A DNA stretch of 64,000 nt from Clostridia bacterium (GTDB lineage: Bacteria > Bacillota > Clostridia > Christensenellales > Borkfalkiaceae): NCBI GenBank assembly GCA_017502525.1, contig JAFVUV010000011.1:60685-124684 (forward strand). The letters are read 5' to 3'. Every line of letters starts with the position of its first letter. Positions within the stretch are counted from its first letter, which is position 1. The notes under the pieces are model-generated. The model was not told where the DNA came from. It did not search any database and saw only the letters and a list, made by a program, of their open reading frames with translations. Of this stretch, positions 51,514 through 60,939 are shown one piece after another. A program made the translations under genes and the position numbers.

Positions 51514-51663
51514 TTACTTTTCTTTTATTTCAATTTCAAAATTTTGTCCATTTTCAAAAACCAATTCAATTTTTGAAGTGGAAGACGTTAGTTTTTTCAA
51601 ATTAAAAAAGTCTTTAATTAAAATAGAAATTTCTTCCAAAAGTAAGTCTTTTTGAATTTTCAT
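51514..51663 (-). CDS. Small hypothetical protein (49 aa)
   Basis: ATG at 51663 with a consensus GGAGGT site eight bases before it. The product begins MKIQKDLLLEEISILIKDF and ends with KIELVFENGQNFEIEIKEK, a helix followed by a beta-hairpin pattern, acidic and soluble. It is bounded by a strong terminator. I do not recognise it; the ribosome-binding site and terminator support it as a gene. Confidence 0.6.
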   Translation of the reverse strand: MKIQKDLLLEEISILIKDFFNLKKLTSSTSKIELVFENGQNFEIEIKEK

Positions 51664-51790
51664 TTGTTACCTCCAATAAAATTTTTATTTTTTCATAAAC
51701 TATTATACCACTCTCTATTTTGACAAAACCACATTTTTGACGAAAAAGAGAGTAGATTAAAGTAAAAAGGTTGTTTTAATTTGGTGTAAT

Positions 51791-52222
51791 ATGTTAAATT
51801 TTGTCGAAAGGCTACAAGAACTAATGAAAGATGAGAGTTTAAGTAAAATAGAACTTTCTAGAAAAACGGGGATTATACACACGACTATATCGGGTATTTA
51901 TTCAGGCAAGCATAGCCCTAATTATAATAGTTTTATTAAGATAATGTTATTTTTTGATTGTTCTGCCGATTATCTTTTGGGTAAAGATGAAATTCATACT
52001 GAAGAAAAACTTTACAACCCACAGCCATTTTCTTTAAGGTTAAGGGAAATGCTTAAAGAAAAAAGTATTTCACAAGAAAAACTTAAAAGAGATTTAAATT
52101 TATCAGGTTCTGTTCTTTACAAGTGGTTGAGCAATAAAGCGCAACCATCTATGCACAGCCTAGTTGAATTATCCAAATATTTTGATTGCTCAGTTGATTA
52201 TTTAATAGGTAGAAGGAAATAA
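51791..52222 (+). CDS. Tandem helix-turn-helix XRE-family regulator
   Basis: A 143-residue protein with two XRE domains: residues 6-62 (MKDESLSKIELSRKTGIIHT, with ADYLLGKDE) and residues 80-140 (LKEKSISQEKLKRDLNLSGS, with VDYLIGRRK). Each has the Cro/CI helix-turn-helix followed by the DYLLG ending. Two copies in one chain suggest binding to a longer operator or to two half-sites. It has no close neighbour on its strand and its target is not known. Confidence 0.85.
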   Translation: MLNFVERLQELMKDESLSKIELSRKTGIIHTTISGIYSGKHSPNYNSFIKIMLFFDCSADYLLGKDEIHTEEKLYNPQPFSLRLREMLKEKSISQEKLKRDLNLSGSVLYKWLSNKAQPSMHSLVELSKYFDCSVDYLIGRRK

Positions 52223-52270
52223 AAACCTTATCTAACGCGTGCGCGCGCGTACATTATTATATAATAAATA

Positions 52271-52302
52271 AAAACGCCAAGGCGAAATCGCCTTGGCGTT
52301 TT
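52271..52302. terminator. Bidirectional terminator before nifJ
   Basis: A perfect 14-bp stem AAAACGCCAAGGCG / CGCCTTGGCGTTTT between the converging regulator gene and nifJ. Confidence 0.9.
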
Positions 52303-52317
52303 ATTGCTTAAACTAAA

Positions 52318-55300
52318 TTAGTCTTTTTTAGCAAGATTTTTATAAGTTTCAAGTCTTACTTTGCTATCTTTTTCAGTCTTTTCAAAGAGTTGTTGTGCAA
52401 GTTCAGGACGCGCTTTCATAAGTGAAGCGTATCTGGTTTCGCCAAGCAAGAACGACTTATAATCTGCAACCGGTTCTTTACTGTCGAGTGAGAACGGATT
52501 CTTTCCTTCGTCAATAAGTTCGGGGTTGTAACGGAAGAGTTGCCAGTAACCGCAATCAACTGCCTTTTTCTCTTCGTCTTGAGATTTGGTCATATTGATA
52601 CCGTGGTTGATACAAGGTGCGTAGCAGATGATAAGTGAAGGTCCGTCGTATTTTTCTGCTTCAACAAGGGCGTTCATAAGTTGTTGCTTATTTGAACCCA
52701 TTGAGCATTGTGCAACGTAAACGTAACCGTAGCTCATTGCCATCATACCAAGGTCTTTCTTCTTAACTCTCTTACCTGCAGCGGCAAATTTAGCAACTGA
52801 GCCGGTAGGAGTTGATTTACTTGCTTGTCCACCAGTATTTGAGTAAACTTCGGTATCGAGAACGAGAACGTTAACGTTTTCACCGCTAGCAAGAACGTGG
52901 TCTAATCCGCCGTAACCGATATCGTAAGCCCAACCGTCACCACCGAAAATCCAGATTGAAGGTTTAACTAAGCAGTCAAGGTTACCCTTAATATAATCAA
53001 GTCCTTCAGCCGTTTCGGTTTCGAGCGCGCTCTTAACCATTTCAGCAGCAACTTTAGATTTTTCAGCATCTTCTTTATCAGCAAGCCAAGCAGAGAAAGC
53101 AGCGTTGGTCTTTTCGTTTACGCTATCGAAAGTAGCGCGCATATCTTCTTCGATTTTAGCACGACGAGCTTTCATAGCAAGGTTCATACCGTAACCGAAT
53201 TCAGCGTTATCTTCAAACAAGCTGTTTGCCCAAGCAGGTCCTTTTCCTTGTTTATTAGTGGTGTAAGGACAAGTGGGGGCAGAACCACCGTAAATTGATG
53301 AACAACCAGTTGCGTTTGCAACAATCATTCTATCGCCGAAAAGTTGTGTTACGAGTTTAACGTAAGGTGTTTCACCACAGCCTGCGCAAGCGCCTGAGAA
53401 TTCAAACAACGGTTTGTTGAATTGGCTACCTTTAACGGTAGTGGGTTTGCAACCGGGGCAAGCAGAAACGTTAACTTCGGGAAGTTGTTCGCTAAATTCG
53501 TAGTTTACGGTTTCTTCGTTAACTATGCTACCAAACGGAACCATAGTGAGTGCCTTTTCTTTAGAAGGACAAATGTCTGCACAAACGCCACAACCCATAC
53601 AATCGAGCGGAGAAACTTGAATTCTGAATTCAAAGCCCTTGTTACCGGTCATTGCTTTGGTTTCAAAACTTGCGGGCTTGTCAGCGCCTTCAGCGATAAT
53701 TGCAGGTCTAATACAAGCGTGCGGACACACGAAAGCACATTGGTTACATTGAATACATTTTTGAGCATCCCACTTAGGAACATTTACGGCAACGCCACGT
53801 TTTTCGTACTTAGTCGTACCCGTGGGAACTGAACCGTCCGCATTAAATGCAGAAGACGGAAGTTTATCGCCTTCAAGAACGAGAATAGGATGTACGATAT
53901 CTTTGAAGTATTTGTTATCAGCAACTGCAGCCATAGGAGCGCCCGTTTCAGCAGTTTTCCAGCTTTCGGGAACTTCGATTTTAACAAGGTTTGCAGCGGC
54001 AGAGTCGATAGCGTTATAGTTCATTTGAACTACTGCGTCGCCTTTCTTAGCGAACGACTTATAAGCCATCTTCTTCATATAGTCAACTGCTTGTTCGTAG
54101 GGGATAATGTTAGCAACCTTAAAGAACGCAGATTGTAAAATAGTGTTTGTTCTGCCACGGAGACCGAGTTCAGAAGCAATCTTAATAGCGTCTATAACGT
54201 AAAGGTTGATGTTTTTGTTTGCAATATCTCTCTTAACGAAAGCGGGAAGAACTTCTTCAAGTTCGCTTGCGTTTTTAGCAGAAGTATTGAAAAGGAAAGT
54301 ACCGTTTTCTTTAATATCGCCCGTCATATTGTAACGGGTAATGTACGACGGGTTAGAGCATTGAACGAAGTCAGCTGCGTCGATAAGATAAGCCGATTGA
54401 ATAGGTGTATCGCCGAAGCGGAGGTGAGAAACGGTGATACCGCCTGATTTTTTAGAGTCGTAGAAGAAGTAACCTTGAACGTACTTGTCGGTGTGGTCGC
54501 CGATAATCTTAATTGAGTTTTTGTTTGCGCCAACCGTACCGTCAGAGCCAAGACCCCAGAACTTACAAGAAATCGTACCTGCAGGTGCAGCGTCGTATTT
54601 TTCCGAGAAGTCGAGTGAAGTGTTGGTCAAGTCGTCGAAAATACCAACGGTGAAGTGGTTTTTGGGTTGGTCTTGTTCGAGGTTCTTGTAAACCGAATAA
54701 ATCATAGAAGGATTGAATTCCTTGCTACCTAAACCGTATCTACCGCCAACAACTTTAATATCAGACATACCCTTTTCAAGAAGAGCAGAGCAAACGTCAA
54801 GATATAAAGGTTCACCGAGAGAGCCTGCTTCTTTAGTTCTGTCAAGAACGGCAATCTTTTTAACGGTTTTGGGAAGTGCGTCAACAAAACTATCGATAGC
54901 GAAAGGACGATAAAGTCTAACTTTAAGCATACCAACTTTTTTGCCTTCAGCGTTCATTTTGTTGATGGTTTCTTCAACAGCGTCAGCACCGCTACCCATA
55001 AGAACAACGATATTTTCAGCGTCGGGAGCACCAACGTAATCGAAGAGATGATAACTTCTACCGGTAAGAGCAGAAACTTTATCCATCATTTCTTGAACGA
55101 TAGCCGGCGTAGCGAGATAATACTTGTTAGCAGTTTCTCTGTTTTGGAAGTAAATATCGCTGTTTTGCGCAGTACCTTTTTGAACGGGATGTTCAGGGTT
55201 GAGTGCGCGTGCGCGGAAATCTTCAATATCTTTCATATCAACGAGTTCTTTCATTTCGTCGTAATCGATAACGTCGATTTTGCTTACTTCGTGGCTGGTT

Positions 55301-55818
55301 CTAAAACCGTCGAAGAAGTGAAGGAAAGGAACTTTTGATTTTAAGGTTGAAAGGTGTGCAACGAGTGCTAAGTCCATAACTTCTTGAACAGAGTTACTTG
55401 CGAGCATAGCAAATCCCGTTTGACGGCAAGCCATAACGTCTGCGTGGTCGCCGAAAATGTTAAGTGAGTGTGCAGCGAGTGCACGAGCACTAACGTGGAA
55501 AACCGTGGGGAGAAGCTCGCCCGCGATTTTGTACATATTCGGAATCATCAAAAGCAAGCCTTGGCTAGCGGTGTAAGTAGTGGTAAGTGCGCCTGCGGTA
55601 AGTGAACCGTGAACGGCACCTGCAGCACCTGCTTCCGATTGCATTTCTGCAAGGCGGAGTTGTTGACCAAACATGTTTACTCTGCCTGATGCCGACCATT
55701 CGTCAGCAACTTCAGCCATAGGAGAAGAAGGGGTTATCGGATAGATAGCCGCAACTTCACTGAAGGCGTAGGCAACGTGACTGGCGGCGGTATTGCCGTC
55801 GATTGTCAATTTTTTCAT
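52318..55818 (-). CDS. nifJ: Pyruvate:ferredoxin oxidoreductase
   Basis: An 1166-residue single-chain enzyme that turns pyruvate into acetyl-CoA, CO2 and reduced ferredoxin. It begins with the pyrimidine-binding domain (AIYPITPSSPMAEVADEW), has GAAGAVHGSLTAGALTTTYT near 65, and a ferredoxin-like domain around 680-760 with two CxxCxxCxxxC clusters (CIQCNQCAFVCPHACI and CMGCGVCADICP). Cys in ACAGCGETPY and the TPP region GDGWAYDIGYGGLDH near 960 follow. It supports anaerobic metabolism. It is a single gene with a consensus promoter and GGAGG. Confidence 0.97.
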   Translation of the reverse strand: MKKLTIDGNTAASHVAYAFSEVAAIYPITPSSPMAEVADEWSASGRVNMFGQQLRLAEMQSEAGAAGAVHGSLTAGALTTTYTASQGLLLMIPNMYKIAGELLPTVFHVSARALAAHSLNIFGDHADVMACRQTGFAMLASNSVQEVMDLALVAHLSTLKSKVPFLHFFDGFRTSHEVSKIDVIDYDEMKELVDMKDIEDFRARALNPEHPVQKGTAQNSDIYFQNRETANKYYLATPAIVQEMMDKVSALTGRSYHLFDYVGAPDAENIVVLMGSGADAVEETINKMNAEGKKVGMLKVRLYRPFAIDSFVDALPKTVKKIAVLDRTKEAGSLGEPLYLDVCSALLEKGMSDIKVVGGRYGLGSKEFNPSMIYSVYKNLEQDQPKNHFTVGIFDDLTNTSLDFSEKYDAAPAGTISCKFWGLGSDGTVGANKNSIKIIGDHTDKYVQGYFFYDSKKSGGITVSHLRFGDTPIQSAYLIDAADFVQCSNPSYITRYNMTGDIKENGTFLFNTSAKNASELEEVLPAFVKRDIANKNINLYVIDAIKIASELGLRGRTNTILQSAFFKVANIIPYEQAVDYMKKMAYKSFAKKGDAVVQMNYNAIDSAAANLVKIEVPESWKTAETGAPMAAVADNKYFKDIVHPILVLEGDKLPSSAFNADGSVPTGTTKYEKRGVAVNVPKWDAQKCIQCNQCAFVCPHACIRPAIIAEGADKPASFETKAMTGNKGFEFRIQVSPLDCMGCGVCADICPSKEKALTMVPFGSIVNEETVNYEFSEQLPEVNVSACPGCKPTTVKGSQFNKPLFEFSGACAGCGETPYVKLVTQLFGDRMIVANATGCSSIYGGSAPTCPYTTNKQGKGPAWANSLFEDNAEFGYGMNLAMKARRAKIEEDMRATFDSVNEKTNAAFSAWLADKEDAEKSKVAAEMVKSALETETAEGLDYIKGNLDCLVKPSIWIFGGDGWAYDIGYGGLDHVLASGENVNVLVLDTEVYSNTGGQASKSTPTGSVAKFAAAGKRVKKKDLGMMAMSYGYVYVAQCSMGSNKQQLMNALVEAEKYDGPSLIICYAPCINHGINMTKSQDEEKKAVDCGYWQLFRYNPELIDEGKNPFSLDSKEPVADYKSFLLGETRYASLMKARPELAQQLFEKTEKDSKVRLETYKNLAKKD

Positions 55819-55869
55819 ATATAAAATCCTCCGTAATGAATATTACTGTAAATAAATTTACCAAAATGT

Positions 55870-55898
55870 ATTATACAATCAAAACTTTAAATAGTCAA
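55870..55898 (-). promoter_or_regulatory. Promoter of nifJ
   Basis: Minus strand TTGACT (55893-55898), 17-bp gap, TATAAT (55870-55875), a near-perfect vegetative promoter. Confidence 0.85.
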
Positions 55899-55978
55899 CG
55901 CAAAACAAAAATTTTTTAAATATTTTAAATATTTTTAAATTTAAAATACGTGCGTGCGTGAATTGTTCTTTAGTTTGC

Positions 55979-56007
55979 TTGTAAAATACCGTAAATTTTG
56001 ATATAAT
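55979..56007 (+). promoter_or_regulatory. Promoter of the ecfA1 operon
   Basis: TTGTAA (55979-55984), 17-bp gap, TATAAT (56002-56007), followed by a GGGGAAG site and ATG 56038. Confidence 0.8.
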
Positions 56008-56037
56008 TTTCTTTAGATTGTAATTTGGGGAAGAATT

Positions 56038-56862
56038 ATGGCTTTACTTGAAGTTCAAAACGTAAGTTTTTCTTACGACAAACTGAATAAAGTTATAAAA
56101 AACGTTTGCCTTTCGGTAGAGGAGGGCGAATATATTGCCGTTATCGGTCATAACGGCAGTGGCAAGTCCACGCTTGCTAAACTTTTCAACGGCTTGCAAA
56201 AGCCGGACGAAGGTGAAGTTATCGTGGACGGTTTTTCCGTGCACGATAAAAAGTCAGAATTTGAAATTAGAAAACGCGTGGGCGTAGTTTTTCAAAACCC
56301 CGACAATCAATTAGTTGCGTCCATCGTTGAAGACGACGTGGCTTTCGGCCCTGAAAATTTAGGCGTGCCGAGAAAAGAAATTGGCGAAAGAATTAATTTT
56401 GCGCTTTCTGCCGTGGGTATGGAAAAATTTCGCCACGCAACGCCCACTAGACTTTCGGGCGGTCAAAAACAAAGGATTGCAATTGCAGGCGTACTTGCTT
56501 TAAAACCTAAAATTTTAGTGCTTGACGAATCGACCGCTATGCTTGACCCTAAGGGTAGAAAAGAAGTTTTAGACGTGGTTAATAAACTTAATAAAGAACA
56601 GAAAGTTACAGTGATTGCGATAACTCACTATATGGAAGAAGTTATCGACGCTGATAGGGTTATAGTAATCAATGACGGCGAAATTGCTCTGTCGGGTACG
56701 CCCAGAGAAATTTTTGCTCAAAAAGACGTGATAAAAGGGTACGGTTTAGAACTTCCCTTTTCTGCGTATATTGCTGAAAAATTAAAACAAAAAGGGGTTA
56801 GTTTAAAGTCGGATATTTTGGACCAAACTGAACTCGCGGAGGCATTATGCGCGTTGAAGTAA
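56038..56862 (+). CDS. ecfA1: Energy-coupling factor transporter ATPase EcfA1
   Basis: A 274-residue ATPase. Walker A VIGHNGSGKSTLAKLF near residue 36, Q-loop VFQNPDNQLVASIVEDDVAF near 87, signature LSGGQKQRIAIAGVL near 140 and Walker B ILVLDESTAMLDP near 162. It energises group II ECF transporters for vitamins and metals. It overlaps ecfA2 by 16 bases. Confidence 0.95.
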   Translation: MALLEVQNVSFSYDKLNKVIKNVCLSVEEGEYIAVIGHNGSGKSTLAKLFNGLQKPDEGEVIVDGFSVHDKKSEFEIRKRVGVVFQNPDNQLVASIVEDDVAFGPENLGVPRKEIGERINFALSAVGMEKFRHATPTRLSGGQKQRIAIAGVLALKPKILVLDESTAMLDPKGRKEVLDVVNKLNKEQKVTVIAITHYMEEVIDADRVIVINDGEIALSGTPREIFAQKDVIKGYGLELPFSAYIAEKLKQKGVSLKSDILDQTELAEALCALK

Positions 56863-57719
56863 AGAATTTAAGTTTCGTTTACGGACAAGGCGCAAAGGCG
56901 CTATCCGTCCGTGCTTTAGATAACGTTTCACTCACCATTGAAGAAGGCGAATTTTTCGGTATAATCGGTCAAACGGGCAGTGGAAAAACCACTTTCGTTC
57001 AACATTTAAACGGCTTGATTAAGGTGGGAAAAGACTCGGGTTCAATTAAAATAGGCGAGTACGATTTAAGTGATAAAAAGTGCGATTTTAAATCGCTTCG
57101 TTCTAAGCTCGGCATGGTTTTTCAATATCCCGAACAACAACTTTTCGGTGATACCGTGTTTGACGACGTTGCTTTCGGTATAAAGAATTTTATGCCCGAA
57201 AAAAACGCTGAAGAAACTGAAATTTTGGTTAAAGAAGCGTTGGAGATGGTCGGTCTTGACTATCAAAAAGTTAAAGACAAATCGCCTTTTGAATTGTCCG
57301 GTGGGCAAAAACGCAGGGTGGCGATAGCCGGTGTTATCGTAACGAAACCTGAAGTTTTGGTGCTTGACGAACCTGTTGCCGGGCTTGACCCCGTTGGCAA
57401 AAGAGAGTTTTTTGCGCTACTTCATAAGTTGCACAAATCGTTCGTAAAAACGGTTATAATCGTTTCGCACGATATGGACGCAGTCGCTGAAAACTGCACG
57501 CGCGCAGTTGTGTTTTCGCAAGGAAAAGTGGTGTGCGAAGGCACGCCCAAAGAGATTTTTTCCGACCTTGAAACGACTAATAGTTTAGGGTTGGGTTTTC
57601 CCGTTACCGCGTATTTAACGGCGCGCTTAAAAGAAGTGGGCGTAGATATTGATAGCGACTTAACCGTGGACGGATTTGTCAATGAAATTATGAATAAACT
57701 TTGCGGAGGTAACGAGTAA
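56847..57719 (+). CDS. ecfA2: Energy-coupling factor transporter ATPase EcfA2
   Basis: A 290-residue ATPase. Walker A IIGQTGSGKTTFVQHL near residue 39, Q-loop VFQYPEQQLFGDTVFDDVAF near 90, signature LSGGQKRRVAIAGVI near 145 and Walker B VLVLDEPVAGLDP near 165. It pairs with EcfA1 and EcfT. It touches the ecfT start (TAATG). Confidence 0.95.
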   Translation: MRVEVKNLSFVYGQGAKALSVRALDNVSLTIEEGEFFGIIGQTGSGKTTFVQHLNGLIKVGKDSGSIKIGEYDLSDKKCDFKSLRSKLGMVFQYPEQQLFGDTVFDDVAFGIKNFMPEKNAEETEILVKEALEMVGLDYQKVKDKSPFELSGGQKRRVAIAGVIVTKPEVLVLDEPVAGLDPVGKREFFALLHKLHKSFVKTVIIVSHDMDAVAENCTRAVVFSQGKVVCEGTPKEIFSDLETTNSLGLGFPVTAYLTARLKEVGVDIDSDLTVDGFVNEIMNKLCGGNE

Positions 57720-58573
57720 TGAAAGACGTTTCTTTCGGTCAATATTATCCCGCGAAGTCGTTCGTGCACAATATGGATGCACGCGTAAAAATTTTAGCGG
57801 TTATTGCTTATATAGTCGCGGTTTTTTTGGTGCAATCGGTAACCACGGCGCAAGGCGTCGCTTTTCAGTTCTTAGGGTTCGGCGCTTGCTTGCTTTTCGT
57901 GTTAATTGCCACTTTGTGCGCAAGAGTTCCGTTCGGTAAAGTGCTTAAAAGTATAAAAGGTATAATGTTCTTTATCGTTTTATCCGCGATTTTACAAATA
58001 TTTTTCAACGCAAGTGGTAACGTTTTGGTAAAGTGGAGTTTTATCACTATTACCGACGTTGGACTGCTTAACGCAGGGTTTTTGGTGGCGAGAATTTCGC
58101 TTATAGTTTTGGGCGCAAGTTTATTGACGCTCACAACTTCGCCCGTCGAAATTGCCGACGGTATTGAAAGTTTAATGTATCCGTTAAAATTTATAAAATT
58201 TCCCGTGCACGAGTTTGCTTTGATTATGAGTATCGCACTTAGATTTATTCCCACGTTGCTTGATGAAACGGATAGAATTATCAAAGCGCAAAAAGCAAGG
58301 GGCGCAGACTTTGATAGCGGTAATATTTTAAAGCGTGTAAAGGCGTTAATGCCCGTGCTTATACCGTTGCTTATAAGTTCTTTCCGTCGAGCAGACGAAC
58401 TTGCGGACGCTATGGATTCAAGATGTTATTCGGGCAGTAAAGTGCGTACTAAATATAAAAAAATGCGCTTAACGTGGCGCGATTTAGTAGCAACCGTTGC
58501 AATCGCAGGATTGATATGCGGGGTGGTCGCTCTTAACGTTACGGGCTTTTTAGCCGTGGTGGTTTTATTATGA
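57719..58573 (+). CDS. ecfT: Energy-coupling factor transmembrane protein EcfT
   Basis: A 284-residue membrane protein with about six helices. The C-terminal coupling helices contain the two Ala-Arg-Gly motifs AQKARGADFDSGN near residue 195 and the later DAMDSRCYSG near 235. It links the ATPases to separate S-components, none of which is in the window. Overlaps truA by four bases (ATGA). Confidence 0.94.
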   Translation: MKDVSFGQYYPAKSFVHNMDARVKILAVIAYIVAVFLVQSVTTAQGVAFQFLGFGACLLFVLIATLCARVPFGKVLKSIKGIMFFIVLSAILQIFFNASGNVLVKWSFITITDVGLLNAGFLVARISLIVLGASLLTLTTSPVEIADGIESLMYPLKFIKFPVHEFALIMSIALRFIPTLLDETDRIIKAQKARGADFDSGNILKRVKALMPVLIPLLISSFRRADELADAMDSRCYSGSKVRTKYKKMRLTWRDLVATVAIAGLICGVVALNVTGFLAVVVLL

Positions 58574-59304
58574 GAATTAAACTTACCTTAACTTACGACG
58601 GCACTAATTATTGCGGTTGGCAAGTTCAGCCTAACGGTACTTCTATTGAAGGCGTTTTAGAGAGCGCGATTGAAAGCGTTACGGGTGAGAAGAATATAAA
58701 AGTAACCGGTAGCGGTAGAACGGATGCGGGAGTACACGCGTTAGGACAAGTGGCGCACTTTGACACGGATAGTTCAATCCCGCCCGAAAAGTTTTATAAG
58801 GCGATAAACACCAAACTTCCAGCCGATATAAAAGTAATCAAAAGCGAATTGATAGACGATAATTTTAACGCCAGAAAAAGCGCAAAGAAAAAAACTTATT
58901 GCTATTCGTTTTATTTGAGCGAAACCGATTTGCCGTTAAAGGATAGGTATTCTACAAGGTTAGATTACACGCCGAAGGTCGATAATCTTTTAACACTTTG
59001 TAAAGGATTCGTTGGCGAGCACGATTTTAAATGCTTTAACGCAAGCGGTGGTGGAGCAAAAACGACGATTCGCACCATTTATTCTATAGAGATAGAGCAA
59101 AAAGAAAATGAACTTAAGTTTTTCGTAACGGGCAACGGCTTTTTATACAATATGGTTAGAACTTTAGTCGGAACTTTGTTAAGATTTGAAAGAGAACAAG
59201 CCGATAAAACTATAATCAAAACTATGCTTGAAACGGGGGATAGAACGCTTTGTGGAAAAACACTTCCTGCAAAAGGGCTTTGCCTTGTAAAAGTGGAATA
59301 TTGA
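58570..59304 (+). CDS. truA: tRNA pseudouridine(38-40) synthase TruA
   Basis: A 244-residue enzyme. The opening LTYDGTNYCGWQVQPNGTSI and catalytic Asp motif SGRTDAGVHALGQVAHF near residue 50, then FLYNMVRTLVGTLLRF near 200, are the TruA signature. It modifies uridines 38-40 of tRNAs. Last gene of ecfA1-ecfA2-ecfT-truA, as in many Firmicutes. Confidence 0.96.
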   Translation: MRIKLTLTYDGTNYCGWQVQPNGTSIEGVLESAIESVTGEKNIKVTGSGRTDAGVHALGQVAHFDTDSSIPPEKFYKAINTKLPADIKVIKSELIDDNFNARKSAKKKTYCYSFYLSETDLPLKDRYSTRLDYTPKVDNLLTLCKGFVGEHDFKCFNASGGGAKTTIRTIYSIEIEQKENELKFFVTGNGFLYNMVRTLVGTLLRFEREQADKTIIKTMLETGDRTLCGKTLPAKGLCLVKVEY

Positions 59305-59417
59305 TAATAAATTAGTGGCAAAATTAAAAAGCGACACAAGATATAGTGTTGCTTTTATTTTTTATTAAAAAAAGCGTTCGAAATTAAGAAAAAACCGACA
59401 AAACTGCGTAAAAATGC

Positions 59418-59446
59418 TTGACTTAAATTGCAAAATATTTTAATAT
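59418..59446 (+). promoter_or_regulatory. Promoter of rplM-rpsI
   Basis: TTGACT (59418-59423), 17-bp gap, TAATAT (59441-59446). Transcription would start near 59453, before the structured leader. Confidence 0.8.
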
Positions 59447-59455
59447 TATTAGGCG

Positions 59456-59540
59456 TTTATAAAGGAAAGTCCGTTTTCTTTTCGGGATTAGCCCTCCTGA
59501 TTCGCTCGAAATCGTGTACGGGCGGACGGCAATTTCTTTA
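59456..59540 (+). ncRNA. Structured leader of rplM (L13-leader-like)
   Basis: Between the promoter and rplM the sequence has AAGTCCGT at about 59466 pairing with GGCGGACGG near 59521-59529, with inner hairpins TTCTTTTCGGGA and a Gly-rich turn. Firmicutes use such L13 leaders for feedback by ribosomal proteins. The match to that RNA family is by position and general fold only. Confidence 0.5.
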
Positions 59541-59571
59541 ACATAATTATATTATCTAAGGAGAAATCACT

Positions 59572-60003
59572 ATGAAAACTTATATGGCACACGCCGATAA
59601 CGTTGAAAGAAAGTGGTACGTTGTGGATGCTGAAGGCGTAGTTCTTGGTAGACTCGCTAGCAAAGTTGCAGCAATCCTTCGTGGTAAAAATAAACCCACT
59701 TTTACCCCCAACGTTGATACGGGTGACTTCGTTATCGTTGTTAATTGCGACAAAGCAGTTTTAACCGGTAAGAAGCTCGAAAAGAAATATTACAGATATC
59801 ACACGGGTCATATCGGTGGTCTTAAATCCATCCAATATAAAACCCTTATGGCAAACAAAGCTGACCTTGCTGTTTACGAAGCAGTTAAAGGTATGCTTCC
59901 CAAGAACAGTTTAGGCCGTCAAATGATTACTAAACTCAAAGTTTATAGAGGCGCTGAACACAACCATCAGGCTCAAAAGCCCGAAGTGCTTAAACTTATT
60001 TAA
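59572..60003 (+). CDS. rplM: 50S ribosomal protein L13
   Basis: A 143-residue ribosomal protein, with [19 protein letters not shown] near residue 15, [20 protein letters not shown] and [15 protein letters not shown] near 105. It starts after AAGGAG. It pairs with rpsI 12 bases downstream, the usual order. Confidence 0.97.
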   Translation: MKTYMAHADNVERKWYVVDAEGVVLGRLASKVAAILRGKNKPTFTPNVDTGDFVIVVNCDKAVLTGKKLEKKYYRYHTGHIGGLKSIQYKTLMANKADLAVYEAVKGMLPKNSLGRQMITKLKVYRGAEHNHQAQKPEVLKLI

Positions 60004-60015
60004 TGAGGTGGAATT

Positions 60016-60429
60016 ATGGCAAAAGCTACATCTAAAAAGAAAGTTCAATATTGGGGCACGGGCAGAAGAAAAAAAGCAATCGCTCGCGTTCGTTTAATTC
60101 CCGCTGGTGACGGTACTATCACCATTAACAACAAGAGTCTTGACGAATACTTTGGTCTCGACACCTTAAAGTTCATTGTTCGTCAACCTTTAGCTTTAGT
60201 AGAAGCGTCTGCTAAATACGACGTTGCAGTTAATGTTTGCGGTGGTGGTTTCACCGGTCAAGCAGGTGCAATCCGTCACGGTATTGCTCGTGCGCTTTTA
60301 CAAGCAGAACCCGAAACTAGAGCGGCACTTAAGAAAGCAGGTTTCTTAACTCGTGATTCAAGAATGAAGGAAAGAAAGAAATACGGCTTGAAAGCAGCTC
60401 GTCGTGCTCCCCAATTCTCAAAGAGATAA
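60016..60429 (+). CDS. rpsI: 30S ribosomal protein S9
   Basis: A 137-residue protein. [17 protein letters not shown] near residue 12, [19 protein letters not shown] near 75 and the ending [17 protein letters not shown] are the S9 signature, with the C-terminal KR that reaches the decoding site. A terminator follows at 60460-60483. Confidence 0.97.
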   Translation: MAKATSKKKVQYWGTGRRKKAIARVRLIPAGDGTITINNKSLDEYFGLDTLKFIVRQPLALVEASAKYDVAVNVCGGGFTGQAGAIRHGIARALLQAEPETRAALKKAGFLTRDSRMKERKKYGLKAARRAPQFSKR

Positions 60430-60459
60430 TTTGCGGAAAGCGAACTCAATTCAAAACGA

Positions 60460-60489
60460 AAAGCAAGGAATTTTCCTTGCTTTTTATTT
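60460..60489. terminator. Terminator after rpsI
   Basis: AAAGCAAGGAA / TTCCTTGCTTT stem followed by T-rich sequence on the plus strand. Confidence 0.8.
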
Positions 60490-60501
60490 TTTTCTTGTCG
60501 A

Positions 60502-60795
60502 TTATTTTTGGAGTGCACTGTTTTTTTCTTTAACTCTTTTGATAAATTCGTCGTGCGAATTCATTGTTGAAAGCATAGAACTTTGCAAGGGGGCATAAGT
60601 CTTTTCGGGCTTTTTTGGTTGCGGTTGATTGTTTTTGTTTTGTTGATTTTTGTTAGAAATCATAGACAAAACGTCGCTTAGCGGATTTTGTTCCGCGCTT
60701 TTATCTTGCGTGGGGTTGTGAGCAAAATTACCTTTATTTTGCTCGTAAAAGTTGAAAAAAGAATTTAAAAGCTTGAAAACGCCAAATTTATCCAT
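60502..60795 (-). CDS. Hypothetical Gln/Asn-rich protein
   Basis: A 97-residue soluble protein opening MDKFGVFKLLNSFFNFYEQN, with a Gln/Asn/Pro/Lys-rich middle (about 48-70) that looks disordered, and an amphipathic C-terminal helix with HDEFIKRVKEKNSALQK. It has GGGGG before the ATG. I do not recognise the family. It may be a small regulatory or structural protein. Confidence 0.65.
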   Translation of the reverse strand: MDKFGVFKLLNSFFNFYEQNKGNFAHNPTQDKSAEQNPLSDVLSMISNKNQQNKNNQPQPKKPEKTYAPLQSSMLSTMNSHDEFIKRVKEKNSALQK

Positions 60796-60939
60796 TTTAT
60801 CCCCCGTCTAAAAATAAAAACAACGAAAAAAACCCTAAAAATTATTGCAAAAATCATTATAGTAGTTTATAATATATAACTGTATAACTATTTATATTCG
60901 GTAAACTCTGAAATGTTTACCATAAGTGTTGGAGTTTTT

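Noticed and set aside
52231..52254. Alternating CG-rich run near the nifJ terminator
   Set aside because: A short GCGCGCG stretch with no other supporting sequence; Z-DNA or regulatory meaning is not supported.
53422..53832. 136-codon open frame on the plus strand
   Set aside because: It is antisense to the Cys-rich middle of nifJ, whose protein is conserved; no start signal is seen.
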